Shown here piece by piece: positions 37,728-46,509 of a stretch of 64,000 bases of DNA. Made by a program: the position numbers and the translations under genes. Below the pieces are notes generated by a model. The model was not told where the DNA came from. It saw nothing but the letters and a program-made list of their open reading frames with translations, and did not search any database. The DNA is taken from the NCBI RefSeq assembly GCF_002849225.1, contig NZ_PKMC01000003.1, forward strand, positions 186,001-250,000. Direction: 5' to 3'. Numbering within the stretch: the stretch's first letter is position 1; each line of letters starts with the position of its first letter. The stretch is from Actinomyces sp. UMB0138 (GTDB lineage Bacteria; Bacillota; Negativicutes; Veillonellales; Veillonellaceae).

Positions 37728-38710
37728 TAGTACCTCATCATTTCTTTTAAGCGCTTTTGCCAGCGGGCGGCGAGAGCGGGGGCGTCCTGGCCCTGAGTGG
37801 TGTCGACCTCGATGCGGCGAAGCGGCAGCGTACCGGCGGTGGGGAGCAAGGATTCTTTAGTCACATCCTGCGTAAACAGCGCTACCGTGGCAAGTCCGCA
37901 GGCGTGATCCAGGTGGTCGAGGGCGGCCGCTGCGGCCACGCCGGCACTGATTCCAACGGAAGAATCTAGAGCCGAGGAAATGACTAATTCCAATCCGGAT
38001 TCGTGGGCTACTTCTACAGCCCGCTCGATCCCGCCGAGCGGGGCCACCTTCACTACCGCCACATCTGCTGCCCCTGCGCGGGCTACCGCCAGGGGATCTT
38101 CGGCGCGGCGAATAGATTCGTCTGCCGCAATCTTGGGTTCGACTTGCCGGCGCACCTGTGCCAATTCCGACACGGTTGGGCAGGGCTGCTCCACGTATTC
38201 CAAGCCATCAATGCCGCCGTCACGTACCGCCGCCTGCAGTTCTCCAATGGCCTTGACGGCCTGGTCCGTGTCCCAGGCGGCGTTGGCATCTACCCGCACC
38301 TTTCCCTGCGGCCCCAGCGCGCTGGCAACGGCGGCCACGCGCTCACAGTCGCCGCGGAGGCTCGAGCCCGGGTCGGCCACTTTCACCTTTGCCGTGGTAC
38401 ACCCGCCCGATTCCTTCACCAGCTGCGCAGCCACTTCAGGGGCGGTGACCGGGATTGTCACGTTCACCGGTACCTGCTCGCGCTTAGCCGCCGGGAATGC
38501 GGTGGTAGCTGCGGCCAGCCCTGCCCGCAACCACCGGGAGGATTCTTGGGCGTCGTAATCCCAAAACGGCGCTGCCTCGCCCCACCCGGCTTCGCCCTCG
38601 AAAAGTAGCCCTTCGCGGACTGTGATGCGACGGAACTTTCGCCGCAGCGGCAACGAGTACGCAAAGACGCGTTTCAGCTGATCGAAGGGGTTGTCTAGTT
38701 CAGTTATCAT
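37727..38710 (-). CDS. menC: o-Succinylbenzoate synthase MenC
   Basis: A 327-residue enolase-superfamily enzyme that dehydrates SHCHC to o-succinylbenzoate. Active-site residues are visible: the Lys pair in TAKVKVAD, the metal ligands Asp in RVDANAAWD, Glu in YVEQPCP and Asp in AADES, and the second base Lys in VVKVAPLGG. The frame is open to 39010, but ATG 38710 (MITELDNPF) is the family start and overlaps the stop of the preceding small gene by 11 bases. Confidence 0.95.
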   Translation of the reverse strand: MITELDNPFDQLKRVFAYSLPLRRKFRRITVREGLLFEGEAGWGEAAPFWDYDAQESSRWLRAGLAAATTAFPAAKREQVPVNVTIPVTAPEVAAQLVKESGGCTTAKVKVADPGSSLRGDCERVAAVASALGPQGKVRVDANAAWDTDQAVKAIGELQAAVRDGGIDGLEYVEQPCPTVSELAQVRRQVEPKIAADESIRRAEDPLAVARAGAADVAVVKVAPLGGIERAVEVAHESGLELVISSALDSSVGISAGVAAAAALDHLDHACGLATVALFTQDVTKESLLPTAGTLPLRRIEVDTTQGQDAPALAARWQKRLKEMMRY

Positions 38711-39032
38711 CGCGCGCCCACTCCGGGTAAAGCGAGGGCGGGATCCGGAACGAAAACAGGCCCCACACCCCACAAGCTGCCCCGGCGAGGGTAAGAAGGA
38801 GCGCCAGGACAGACCCAATAGTTCCGATCGGGCCATGGACCATCTGCAAGATCCCCACCAGAGACAGGCCCAGCACAGCCACCCCCAGCCCCGGGAACAG
38901 CAGCAACGCAAAGTGCGCGTCAAACATGCCTTTTCCGCGTGCCCACGCACGCGCTCGTGGCGACTTGCCCGCACGAAACCAGGCAGAAACCGCGAGCGCG
39001 GCCAGCCCAAAAATCAACCCGACAATAATCAA
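38700..39032 (-). CDS. Small three-span membrane protein upstream of menC
   Basis: A 110-residue frame from a TTG at 39032, preceded by AAAGGGGAG. Three hydrophobic helices are seen (about 2-18, 40-60, 70-92) with Arg-rich loops between the first two. It ends in YPEWARDDN, overlapping the menC start by 11 bases, so it probably leads a three-gene transcript with menC and menD. No family recognised. A longer open frame upstream runs through the divergent menB and is not real. Confidence 0.6.
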   Translation of the reverse strand: MIIVGLIFGLAALAVSAWFRAGKSPRARAWARGKGMFDAHFALLLFPGLGVAVLGLSLVGILQMVHGPIGTIGSVLALLLTLAGAACGVWGLFSFRIPPSLYPEWARDDN

Positions 39033-39089
39033 TGTCTCCCCTTTCGCCCTACCAATGCTAGCGGGCGAAGCCAAATTACACATCGCCGC

Positions 39090-39095
39090 TACACT
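39090..39095 (+). promoter_or_regulatory. -10 element, leaderless start of menB
   Basis: TACACT, six bases, ATG at 39102. No ribosome binding site is present. Confidence 0.5.
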
Positions 39096-39101
39096 GGACC
39101 C

Positions 39102-40082
39102 ATGAGCACGCTTCCATTTGTATCCGACACTTTCGCCGCTGCCCGCTGGCGCGAGGTAGAAGGCTTCGATTTCTCTGACATCACCTACCACCGCGGGATC
39201 TCTCGCGGCCCCGAACAGGATGGGCGCCCAGCTGGGGATGACATGCCGGTGGTGCGAATTGCCTTTGACCGTCCCGACGTGCGCAACGCGTTCCGCCCTC
39301 AGACCGTGGACGAACTGTATCGGGCGCTGGATCACGCCCGCATGACTTCCGATGTGGCCGCGGTTATTTTGACTGGCAACGGCCCGTCCGCCCGCGATGG
39401 AGGCTACGGCTTTTGTTCTGGCGGCGACCAGCGCATTCGCGGAAAAGATGGCTACCGGTACGAGGTCGAAGGGGCCAACCCGGATGCCGAATTGTCCCAG
39501 CGGCGCGAACAAATTGATCCGGCAAGGGCAGGCCGGCTGCATATCTTGGAAGTACAGCGGTTAATCCGCACAATGCCGAAGCCAGTCATCGCAGCGGTCA
39601 CCGGTTGGGCTGCAGGAGGCGGACATTCGCTGATGGTCGTGTGCGATCTGGCGGTAGCGTCCCTTGAGCACGCCCGCCTGATGCAAACCGACGCGAATGT
39701 GGGGTCTTTCGACGCGGGCTACGGCTCGGCCCTCCTTGCCAGGCAGGCTGGCGACAAGCGTGCCCGCGAGATCTTCTTCCTTGCCCGCGAATACTCTGCC
39801 TCCCAGGCAGCCGCTTGGGGCGTGGTGAACGAGGCCGTACCTCACGAAAAGGTAGAGGACGTAGCCCTCGAATATGCGCGCATCATCGCCACCAAGTCCC
39901 CACAAGCTATCCGAATGCTGAAGTTCGCCTTCAACATGGCAGACGACGGCATTGCCGGCCAGCAGGTGTTTGCTGGGGAGGCAACCCGCATGGCCTACAT
40001 GACGGAAGAGGCACAGGAAGGTAGGGACGCTTTCTTAGAGCACCGTACGCCAAACTGGCAGGACTACCCCTACTACTACTAA
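39102..40082 (+). CDS. menB: 1,4-Dihydroxy-2-naphthoyl-CoA synthase MenB
   Basis: A 326-residue crotonase-fold enzyme closing the second ring of menaquinone. Marks are ITYHRGI, RPDVRNAFRPQTVDEL, the oxyanion segment YGFCSGGDQRIRG (bicarbonate-dependent MenB type), TGWAAGGGHSLMVVCDLA, and FDAGYGSALLARQ. The frame is open from 38691, but the upstream part lies in menC and the small divergent gene; ATG 39102 is the family start with a leaderless promoter. The C-terminal NWQDYPYYY is typical of MenB. Confidence 0.96.
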   Translation: MSTLPFVSDTFAAARWREVEGFDFSDITYHRGISRGPEQDGRPAGDDMPVVRIAFDRPDVRNAFRPQTVDELYRALDHARMTSDVAAVILTGNGPSARDGGYGFCSGGDQRIRGKDGYRYEVEGANPDAELSQRREQIDPARAGRLHILEVQRLIRTMPKPVIAAVTGWAAGGGHSLMVVCDLAVASLEHARLMQTDANVGSFDAGYGSALLARQAGDKRAREIFFLAREYSASQAAAWGVVNEAVPHEKVEDVALEYARIIATKSPQAIRMLKFAFNMADDGIAGQQVFAGEATRMAYMTEEAQEGRDAFLEHRTPNWQDYPYYY

Positions 40083-40233
40083 CTACTTCGCCGAGGGCGG
40101 TCCCGGCTTGGATGCGGGAGAGGCCTCTGAGAGGCCGAAATGCTGCAACATTGGGGTGTGAGTCTTCCCAACTACTAATGCCTAAGTCTTCTCGTGCCGG
40201 TAAGCTGGGGCCCGCACTCTACGAAAGAAGTTT

Positions 40234-41529
40234 ATGTACAAAAGAATATTCACCGTAGCTATGGCCTTCGTGGGCATTACTGTCGGGGCAGGCTTTGCCT
40301 CCGGGCAGGAAGTAGTCCAATATTTCGCCGGATTCGGTATTTGGGGCGTGGTGGCAGCAGCCATCTCGGCCATCATTTTCGCCGTCTCTGGGCTGGCCTT
40401 CGTTCAACTCGGTTCATATGTACTTGCCAACGACCATTCTGATGTCTTCAGCGAAGTCACACACAAGTACGTGGCAGTCTTCTTTGACGTAATCATTACC
40501 TTTTCGCTGTTCTGCATGGGCATCGCCATGATGGCTGGCGGCGGCTCGTCATTGAAACAACAATTCGGCCTCCCCGTGTGGGTGGGTTCTGCCATCATGC
40601 TGGCGCTAACCATTGGTATTGGCCTGCTAGATGTTGACAAGGTGACCGCAGTAATTGGCGGTATCACCCCAATAATGATCATTTTCGTCATCATTGCTGC
40701 CGGCTATGCCTTTACCCACATGCACCTTTCCTTCGCCGAAATGGATGCGGCGGCAAAGTCGGTGCATACCGCAGTACCGCACTGGTCCATGTCGATTCTG
40801 AACTACGTTCCGCTAGCATTGACGTTGGCCGTGTCGATGGCGATTGTCATCGGCGGCGACATCGGCAACCCGAAGGTTGCTGGCCTAGGCGGGATCATTG
40901 GCGGTTCCGTCTTCGGCGTCTTGATGGTCATTGCCACCCTGACACTGCTGACCCGTATCGATGTGGTTGCTGGCGACGATCTGCCCATGCTGACCTTGGT
41001 AAATCAGATCCACCCGTGGCTGGGCACTTTCATGTCCGTAGTCATCTTCCTGATGATCTTCAATACCTCAATTGGCATCTACTATGCGCTTGCGACCCGG
41101 TATGCCGGCTCTTCTAGGAAGCGTTTCATTATTTTATTGGTGGCCCTCTCTGGCATTGGCTTTGCCATATCGTTCATGGGCTTCCAGAACGTCGTCAGCT
41201 ACGTTTACCCCATTGCCGGGTGGGGCGGTCTGGCCCTGGTAATCGTAATGCTGGTTTCCTACGCGAAGACTCGTTCTGACATAAGAGAAGAGACGACAAG
41301 GCGTGGCAAGATGTTGCGTTTGTTCCGCCTAAAGATGCGTAATGACAAGAGGTTCTCGAAGAAGCACGAGGCCGCCTTGCAGACCGCTCTTGAAGATTCT
41401 CCGGCCGACGCGGAGGACCTGCATTCGACTGTAGGCTCTGCTGCAGTCGATCAGCTAGAAGAGGAGAACGTGGACTACGATATTCTGCCCGAGATTGAAG
41501 AGGCTCAGGCCGAAACCGAGGCAGAGTGA
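40234..41529 (+). CDS. YkvI-type multi-span membrane protein
   Basis: A 431-residue protein with about ten membrane helices, starting MYKRIFTVAMAFVGITVGAGFASGQE, a segment shared with Bacillus YkvI and the amino-acid-permease-like fold. Residues after about 350 form a charged cytoplasmic tail rich in Glu. It is flanked by menB and menE and its stop overlaps the menE start (GTGA), so the two are probably co-translated. Substrate unknown. GAAAGAAG precedes the ATG. Confidence 0.8.
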   Translation: MYKRIFTVAMAFVGITVGAGFASGQEVVQYFAGFGIWGVVAAAISAIIFAVSGLAFVQLGSYVLANDHSDVFSEVTHKYVAVFFDVIITFSLFCMGIAMMAGGGSSLKQQFGLPVWVGSAIMLALTIGIGLLDVDKVTAVIGGITPIMIIFVIIAAGYAFTHMHLSFAEMDAAAKSVHTAVPHWSMSILNYVPLALTLAVSMAIVIGGDIGNPKVAGLGGIIGGSVFGVLMVIATLTLLTRIDVVAGDDLPMLTLVNQIHPWLGTFMSVVIFLMIFNTSIGIYYALATRYAGSSRKRFIILLVALSGIGFAISFMGFQNVVSYVYPIAGWGGLALVIVMLVSYAKTRSDIREETTRRGKMLRLFRLKMRNDKRFSKKHEAALQTALEDSPADAEDLHSTVGSAAVDQLEEENVDYDILPEIEEAQAETEAE

Positions 41530-42662
41530 ACCTCACCTTTTGTTGCCCGCAGGTTCAAGGCGTCCGGGAGCTGTACGACCTAATCTGTCTACGTCTTGAA
41601 AATCCAGGCAAGTACGGCCCGCTCATGCCGGTTTCCGCCGGGGCAGACACCGCTGCCGCTGAGCGCCGTATTGGCGATGCGGACGGGGCCGATTTCATTT
41701 TGCAAACTTCCGGATCGACTACCGGGCACGGGCACTTGGTAGGCCTTACTGCGGGAGCGTTTTCGTCCTCTGAAGCTGCTACTGCCAAGCGTTTCGGAGG
41801 ACGAGGGCGCTGGCTGCTGGCCCTTCCTGCCCATCACGTTGCGGGGTTTCAGGTGCTGGCACGTTCCTGTGCGGGCGGCACCTTCCCAATCCTGCCGCCG
41901 CCCGGGCGCTCTTTCCGCGAGCGCAAGGTGGCTTCTTTTGCTCCCGAGGCCGGCTTCGCTTCTCTGGTACCTACGCAGCTTTCGGACCTGCTCGAGGGCG
42001 AAGACGACTTGGCCCCACTGCGGTCGTTGCGCGCGATCTTAGTAGGTGGAGCGGCTTCCTCGCCGGCTTTGCTGGACCGCGCCCGGCAGGCAGGGTTGCC
42101 CGTGGTTACCACCTACGGCATGACCGAGACGGCAGGTGGTTGCGTCTACGACGGCCTGCCTTTGGACGGGGTGCATATACGCATCAGCGATGGGCGGATT
42201 TGTCTTAGTGGGCCGATGCTGGCACAGGGGTATTTAGATGATCCCCGCTCGCCCGCTTTTACTTTTGAGCAGGGCAGACGCTGGCACATTACTTCTGATG
42301 CGGGGGCTTTTACTGACTACTTGCAGGTGTTTGGGCGCCTCGATGACGCCATCATTTCTGGTGGCGTGAAAGTTTTTGCCAGGCAGGTAGAAGATTTGCT
42401 GCGCGAGTTTCCGGGCGTTCGCGATGTAGCTGTGCTGCCCGTGGCCGATCCCCGGTGGGGGCAGGCTGTGGGCGCCGTTGTGGAGGCAGATTTTGCAGTG
42501 GCTACGCAGGCCGAAGCAATGCGCAAGCACGTGCGCTCTGAGCTGGGCAAGGCCGCCCCGCCCCGCCTATTTGTGCAGGGTAAGATCCCCATGTTGGCCT
42601 CTGGCAAGCTGGATAGAAAACGTGCCACGGCACTGCTAGCCCACCCGACCTGGGCTAAATAA
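41526..42662 (+). CDS. menE: o-Succinylbenzoate--CoA ligase MenE
   Basis: A 378-residue adenylate-forming ligase, short as usual for actinobacterial MenE. The AMP-binding P-loop is LQTSGSTTGHG; TYGMTETAGG is the A5 motif; WHITSDAG and GRLDDAIISGGVKVF the A7-A8 region, and GKLDRKRA has the catalytic lysine. It activates o-succinylbenzoate with CoA. The GTG overlaps the YkvI-type gene stop. Confidence 0.93.
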   Translation: MNLTFCCPQVQGVRELYDLICLRLENPGKYGPLMPVSAGADTAAAERRIGDADGADFILQTSGSTTGHGHLVGLTAGAFSSSEAATAKRFGGRGRWLLALPAHHVAGFQVLARSCAGGTFPILPPPGRSFRERKVASFAPEAGFASLVPTQLSDLLEGEDDLAPLRSLRAILVGGAASSPALLDRARQAGLPVVTTYGMTETAGGCVYDGLPLDGVHIRISDGRICLSGPMLAQGYLDDPRSPAFTFEQGRRWHITSDAGAFTDYLQVFGRLDDAIISGGVKVFARQVEDLLREFPGVRDVAVLPVADPRWGQAVGAVVEADFAVATQAEAMRKHVRSELGKAAPPRLFVQGKIPMLASGKLDRKRATALLAHPTWAK

Positions 42663-42715
42663 ATTTTCTTCGCACTGCCATTGCTACCTATGCTTGCTAG
42701 GACGAAAGGTTTTAG

Positions 42716-43591
42716 ATGTCTACTACCGTAAATGATTGGCTCGAGGGCGCCCGCCTGCGCACTTTGCCCGCCGCGGCTGCCCCGGTACTAGGCGGTGCTG
42801 GTATTGCGGCTGGCGCGGGCGGTTTTTCTTTTCCACGCTCCCTCCTTGCCTTGCTGGTGGCGTTGCTACTGCAGATAGGCTGTAATTTTGCCAACGACTA
42901 TTCCGATGGCATTCGGGGCACTGACGATTTCCGGACTGGGCCGCCCCGTCTGACGGGAGGCGGCAAGGTGCGCCCGAAGATTGTGCTGGCAGTGGCCCTT
43001 GGTTGTTTTGCAGCGGCAGCAGTTTTGGGCCTGGTTCTGGTGGCACTGTCTGGCAAGTGGTGGCTCCTGCTAGCTGGCCTCGCGGCAATTATCGCCGCCT
43101 GGTTCTACACCGGGGGGAAGCATCCCTACGGTTACTTGGGGGTTGCGGAATTTTTTGTATTCGTTTTCTTTGGCTTGATGGCTACCGTCGGCACCGTCTA
43201 TGTGCAGTTGGAACACGCCCCCATGAGTGCTTGGCTAGCGGGCGCGGCCATGGGCTTGTATTCTTGCGCGCTGCTGATGGTAAATAACATTCGGGATATC
43301 CCCACTGACCGGGAGGCTGGCAAGAATACGCTGGCAGTGCGACTGGGGGATGCCCGGTCGCGGCGTACCTACGTTGCCTATCTGGTGTTTGCGCCCGTAC
43401 TGATTGGCATCGGTTTGCATTCAAGCGCCATCGTCATCCCTGCGGTGGTAGGGCTTGAGGTTGCGGGCATAATCATCTGCTTGCCGCTGGTGCGAGGAGC
43501 CCGGGGAAGGGCACTCTTGGCAGTGCTTGCCAGCACCGGCAAACTTACTTTGGGAGCAGGGCTCATTACTCTCCTAGCCGCCTTGTTCTAA
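42716..43591 (+). CDS. menA: 1,4-Dihydroxy-2-naphthoate polyprenyltransferase MenA
   Basis: A 291-residue UbiA-family membrane enzyme with about eight helices. The two aspartate motifs are NFANDYSDGIRGTDD and NNIRDIPTDREAGKNTLA. It attaches the polyprenyl tail (supplied by an IspB-type enzyme such as that at 13669-14682) to the naphthoate head, giving demethylmenaquinone. GAAAGG precedes ATG 42716. menE ends 53 bases upstream on the same strand. Confidence 0.95.
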   Translation: MSTTVNDWLEGARLRTLPAAAAPVLGGAGIAAGAGGFSFPRSLLALLVALLLQIGCNFANDYSDGIRGTDDFRTGPPRLTGGGKVRPKIVLAVALGCFAAAAVLGLVLVALSGKWWLLLAGLAAIIAAWFYTGGKHPYGYLGVAEFFVFVFFGLMATVGTVYVQLEHAPMSAWLAGAAMGLYSCALLMVNNIRDIPTDREAGKNTLAVRLGDARSRRTYVAYLVFAPVLIGIGLHSSAIVIPAVVGLEVAGIIICLPLVRGARGRALLAVLASTGKLTLGAGLITLLAALF

Positions 43592-43628
43592 TCTGTAGCG
43601 AGGGCGCGCAACCCTGCCTAGACAAAAA

Positions 43629-43658
43629 GATGCCCGCGACCAGCTGGTCGCGGGCATC
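43629..43658 (-). terminator. Terminator between menA and ybdD
   Basis: A perfect 30-base palindrome, GATGCCCGCGACC mirrored around AGCT. The minus strand continues as TTTTT, so it ends the cstA-ybdD transcript; it may also stop menA. Confidence 0.88.
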
Positions 43659-43665
43659 AGCGCAT

Positions 43666-43854
43666 CTAACAGCACCCTGAGGAAACATTCTCCTCGTCAA
43701 AATCGGCGCGGGCTCGCCAGAAGGCTCGCGCACTCATGGGCTCATGATCGGGGTGTTCCAGGCGGTGGCGTTCGACATATTTGTCATACGCGCTTTCGCC
43801 CGTGAAGTCCCGCCACAGCCGCCGCATGTACGCCAATTTTTCCATCAGTGCCAT
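43666..43854 (-). CDS. ybdD: YbdD/YjiX-family small protein
   Basis: A 62-residue protein of the family found next to CstA. YMRRLWRDFTGESAYDKYVERHRLEHPDHEPMS (read in parts) is the conserved core, and the tail ends in CC. In E. coli the partner YjiX is linked to pyruvate uptake by the CstA relative BtsT. It starts five bases after cstA with GGAAA before the ATG. A start at Met4 (43845) is also possible. Confidence 0.92.
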   Translation of the reverse strand: MALMEKLAYMRRLWRDFTGESAYDKYVERHRLEHPDHEPMSARAFWRARADFDEENVSSGCC

Positions 43855-43859
43855 TTTTC

Positions 43860-46232
43860 CTACTTACTTGCGATCTCGCTCTGCTTCAGTCCTGGAATCA
43901 GCTTCGGGTCGCCTACCACGCGGTATTCGGCCACCAGCTTCTTCTCGAGCTTGTTCGCGATCAAGTGCTCGGGAGCGTAGAAGTTCGATTCTACGAACGG
44001 GTCTTCCGAGGTGGTGGTGTCACCAGTGCGCACGGTCTTCCAGATGCGGATTGCAGCGCAGACGATCACGAATGCAACAGCTACCACGAACACGATGGAC
44101 AGAGTGCCCTGGATGAACGTGTTGCGAATAATCGCCTCAGTGATCTCGGCTTCTTCACCGGTCTGCCCCGGCAGGGCTGCGCGGGCTTCGCGCCACTGCT
44201 GCCAGTAACCGACCTTGGCGTCGGTGCTGAAGATCTTCTGCCAAGAAGCGGTGAAGGTAACGATCGTGTCGAAGACGAAGGGGATTGCAGGGATCCACGC
44301 GTACTTGGTATAACCCTTGCGCACCACCATCACCAGTGCCACTAGCAACGCGACCGCGGCAATTAGCTGGTTTGCGATACCGAATAGCGGGTACAGCGTC
44401 TGAATGCCGCCACGCGGATCGGTAACGCCCATCAGCAGCAGCGAACCCCAGGCGGCGACAACTACACCAGTAGATAGCCACGCACCGGTACGCCAGGAAG
44501 GATCGGCAAACTTCGGGATCACGTTGCCGAGTGCATCCGATAGCTGGAAGCGGGCCACACGGGTTACCGCGTCCACGGCCGACAGGATGAACAGTGCCTC
44601 GAACATGATTGCGAAGTGGTACCAGAAGCCCATCATGGCCTTGCCGCCACCGACCTTATGCAGAATGTGAGACATGGATACGGCCAGGGTGGGAGCGCCG
44701 CCGGTACGGGAGACGACGGAGGGCTCGCCTACGTCCTTTGCGACCTGCTTCAGTGCGTCTGCACCGTGGAAGGTCTTGGGGTTGCCTGCGTCATCCCAGG
44801 ATTCCCACTTTGCCTTGATGGGCTGTCCCTTGACGTCGGTGACGCCCAGGTTGGCCAATGCAGCGTTCGAGATTTCCTCGCGGTCCTTAGTCACCTGGGT
44901 GACGGAAGTACCAGCCAGCTGGTCGGAGGTTGCTTCGGAGGTGTTCATCGCGAAGTAGATGCCCTGGTTCAGCGAAGCTGCTGCAGCCAGCGCCATGATC
45001 GCTACGAAGGATTCCATGAGCATACCGCCGTAGCCGATCATGCGGGACTGGGATTCTTTCTGGATCATCTTGGGGCTGGTGCCCGAGGAAACCATGGCGT
45101 GCATGCCCGAGAGGGCGCCACAGGCGATGGTGATGAACAGGAACGGGAAAAGCTCGCCGGCGAATACCGGGCCGGAGGTAGAGAGCGCGAATTCGGTTAC
45201 TGCGGGCATCTGCACGATCGGGCGGATGAACACAATGCCGAGGGCGAGTACACAGATCGTGCCCACCTTCATGAAGGTGGACAGGTAGTCGCGCGGGGTG
45301 AGTAGCACCCACACGGGCAGAACTGCTGCTAGGAAGCCGTAGACAACCATGCACCAAACCAAGGTGGTCGGGGATAGGTGCAGGTACTGCTGCCCCCAGC
45401 TGGATTCTGCTACGTAGCGGCCCATGATGATGACGACGATCAGCAGGGTGCAGCCGACCACGGAAACTTGGGTGATCTTGCCGGGTTGGACGTAGCGCAG
45501 CCACAGCCCCATTGCGATCGCAATCGGAATGGTGGAACCTACCGAGAAGACGCCCCACGGGGAGGCTGCTAGCGCGTTCACACAGACCATTGCGAGCACT
45601 GCCAGCACAATCATTAGCATTACGAAGACCACGATTGTGGCGACGGTGCCGCCGATCTTGCCGATCTCGTCGGTGGCCATCTGTCCTAGGGAGCGGCCGC
45701 CACGGCGCATCGAGAAGAACAGGACGAGCATATCCTGGACTGCGCCGGCGAAGATTACGCCGAAGATAATCCACAGGGTGCCGGGGAGGTATCCCATCTG
45801 TGCAGCCAACACCGGGCCTACGAGGGGACCTGCACCCGCAATAGCCGCAAAGTGGTGCCCGTACAGGACCACGCGGTGAGTGGGGTCGAAGTCTTTACCG
45901 TTATTAATACGTTCAGCCGGCGTCGCGTTCCTATCGGATGGCTTCATAATCTTGCGCTGAATGTATAGCGCATAGTAACGGTAGCCAATTGCGTAAGAAC
46001 AAATCGCGGTGATTACGAACCAAATTGCATCGACTTTTTCGCCACGGACAATGGCTAGCATTGTCCAGCCGATGGCTCCTAGTAGAGCAATAGCAACCCA
46101 AAGGGCAATCTTTGCTGGTGTCCACTTGGTGTGAGGTTTAACCCCAACAGGGACCCCGTCCTTATTTCTAAGAACGAGTTTTTCCTCTTCAGAGGTATAT
46201 GATGGCTTCTCAAGCTGCGATGATGTTGCCAT
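43860..46232 (-). CDS. cstA: Carbon starvation protein CstA, pyruvate transporter family
   Basis: A 790-residue membrane protein with about 16-18 helices. Signatures are [42 protein letters not shown] (read in parts), [21 protein letters not shown] and [26 protein letters not shown] (parts). CstA/BtsT proteins import pyruvate, and some import peptides. It precedes ybdD. The 277-base gap to the next gene upstream holds a structured stretch that may regulate it. Confidence 0.95.
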   Translation of the reverse strand: [790 protein letters not shown]

Positions 46233-46318
46233 TTAATTTCTCGCTTTTCTAGATGATGTTTACCATTGCCTACCCATCACTAGTTGAGTTCAGGGCAAAC
46301 CAGTTCGATAATACTTAG

Positions 46319-46358
46319 GGCGGCCTTAGAAATATAGGCCTCAATGCCTAAAACCGCC
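46319..46358. other. Structured stretch in the cstA upstream gap
   Basis: GGCGG (46319-46323) can pair with CCGCC (46354-46358), and inside it TAGGC (46335-46339) with GCCTA (46346-46350). The gap 46233-46509 otherwise shows only the promoter of the plus-strand gene. Function unknown. Confidence 0.3.
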
Positions 46359-46475
46359 TCGTTGCAAGCATTGCCCCATGTCACGAACTACCAAATCGGA
46401 AAAAACAGTACCGTAGGTGACCTTTTCCGGCAACTGCTGGGCGAGCAGGCATTCCCCTTTGCTGGCCTGATGTAC

Positions 46476-46481
46476 TAGGCT
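46476..46481 (+). promoter_or_regulatory. -10 element of the orphan gene pair
   Basis: TAGGCT lies 28 bases before the GTG at 46510, so a transcript starting near 46488 would carry a short leader containing the GGAGG site. A TTG at 46489 could instead be a leaderless start. Confidence 0.45.
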
Positions 46482-46509
46482 GGCCGAGTTGACGCTATTT
46501 GGAGGTTTC

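Noticed and set aside
38711..39010. N-terminal extension of the menC frame
   Set aside because: Cys/Trp/Arg-rich translation unlike MenC; it overlaps the small membrane protein gene. ATG 38710 is the family start.
38691..39101. N-terminal extension of the menB frame
   Set aside because: It crosses menC and the small minus-strand gene. MenB begins at ATG 39102 with a leaderless promoter.
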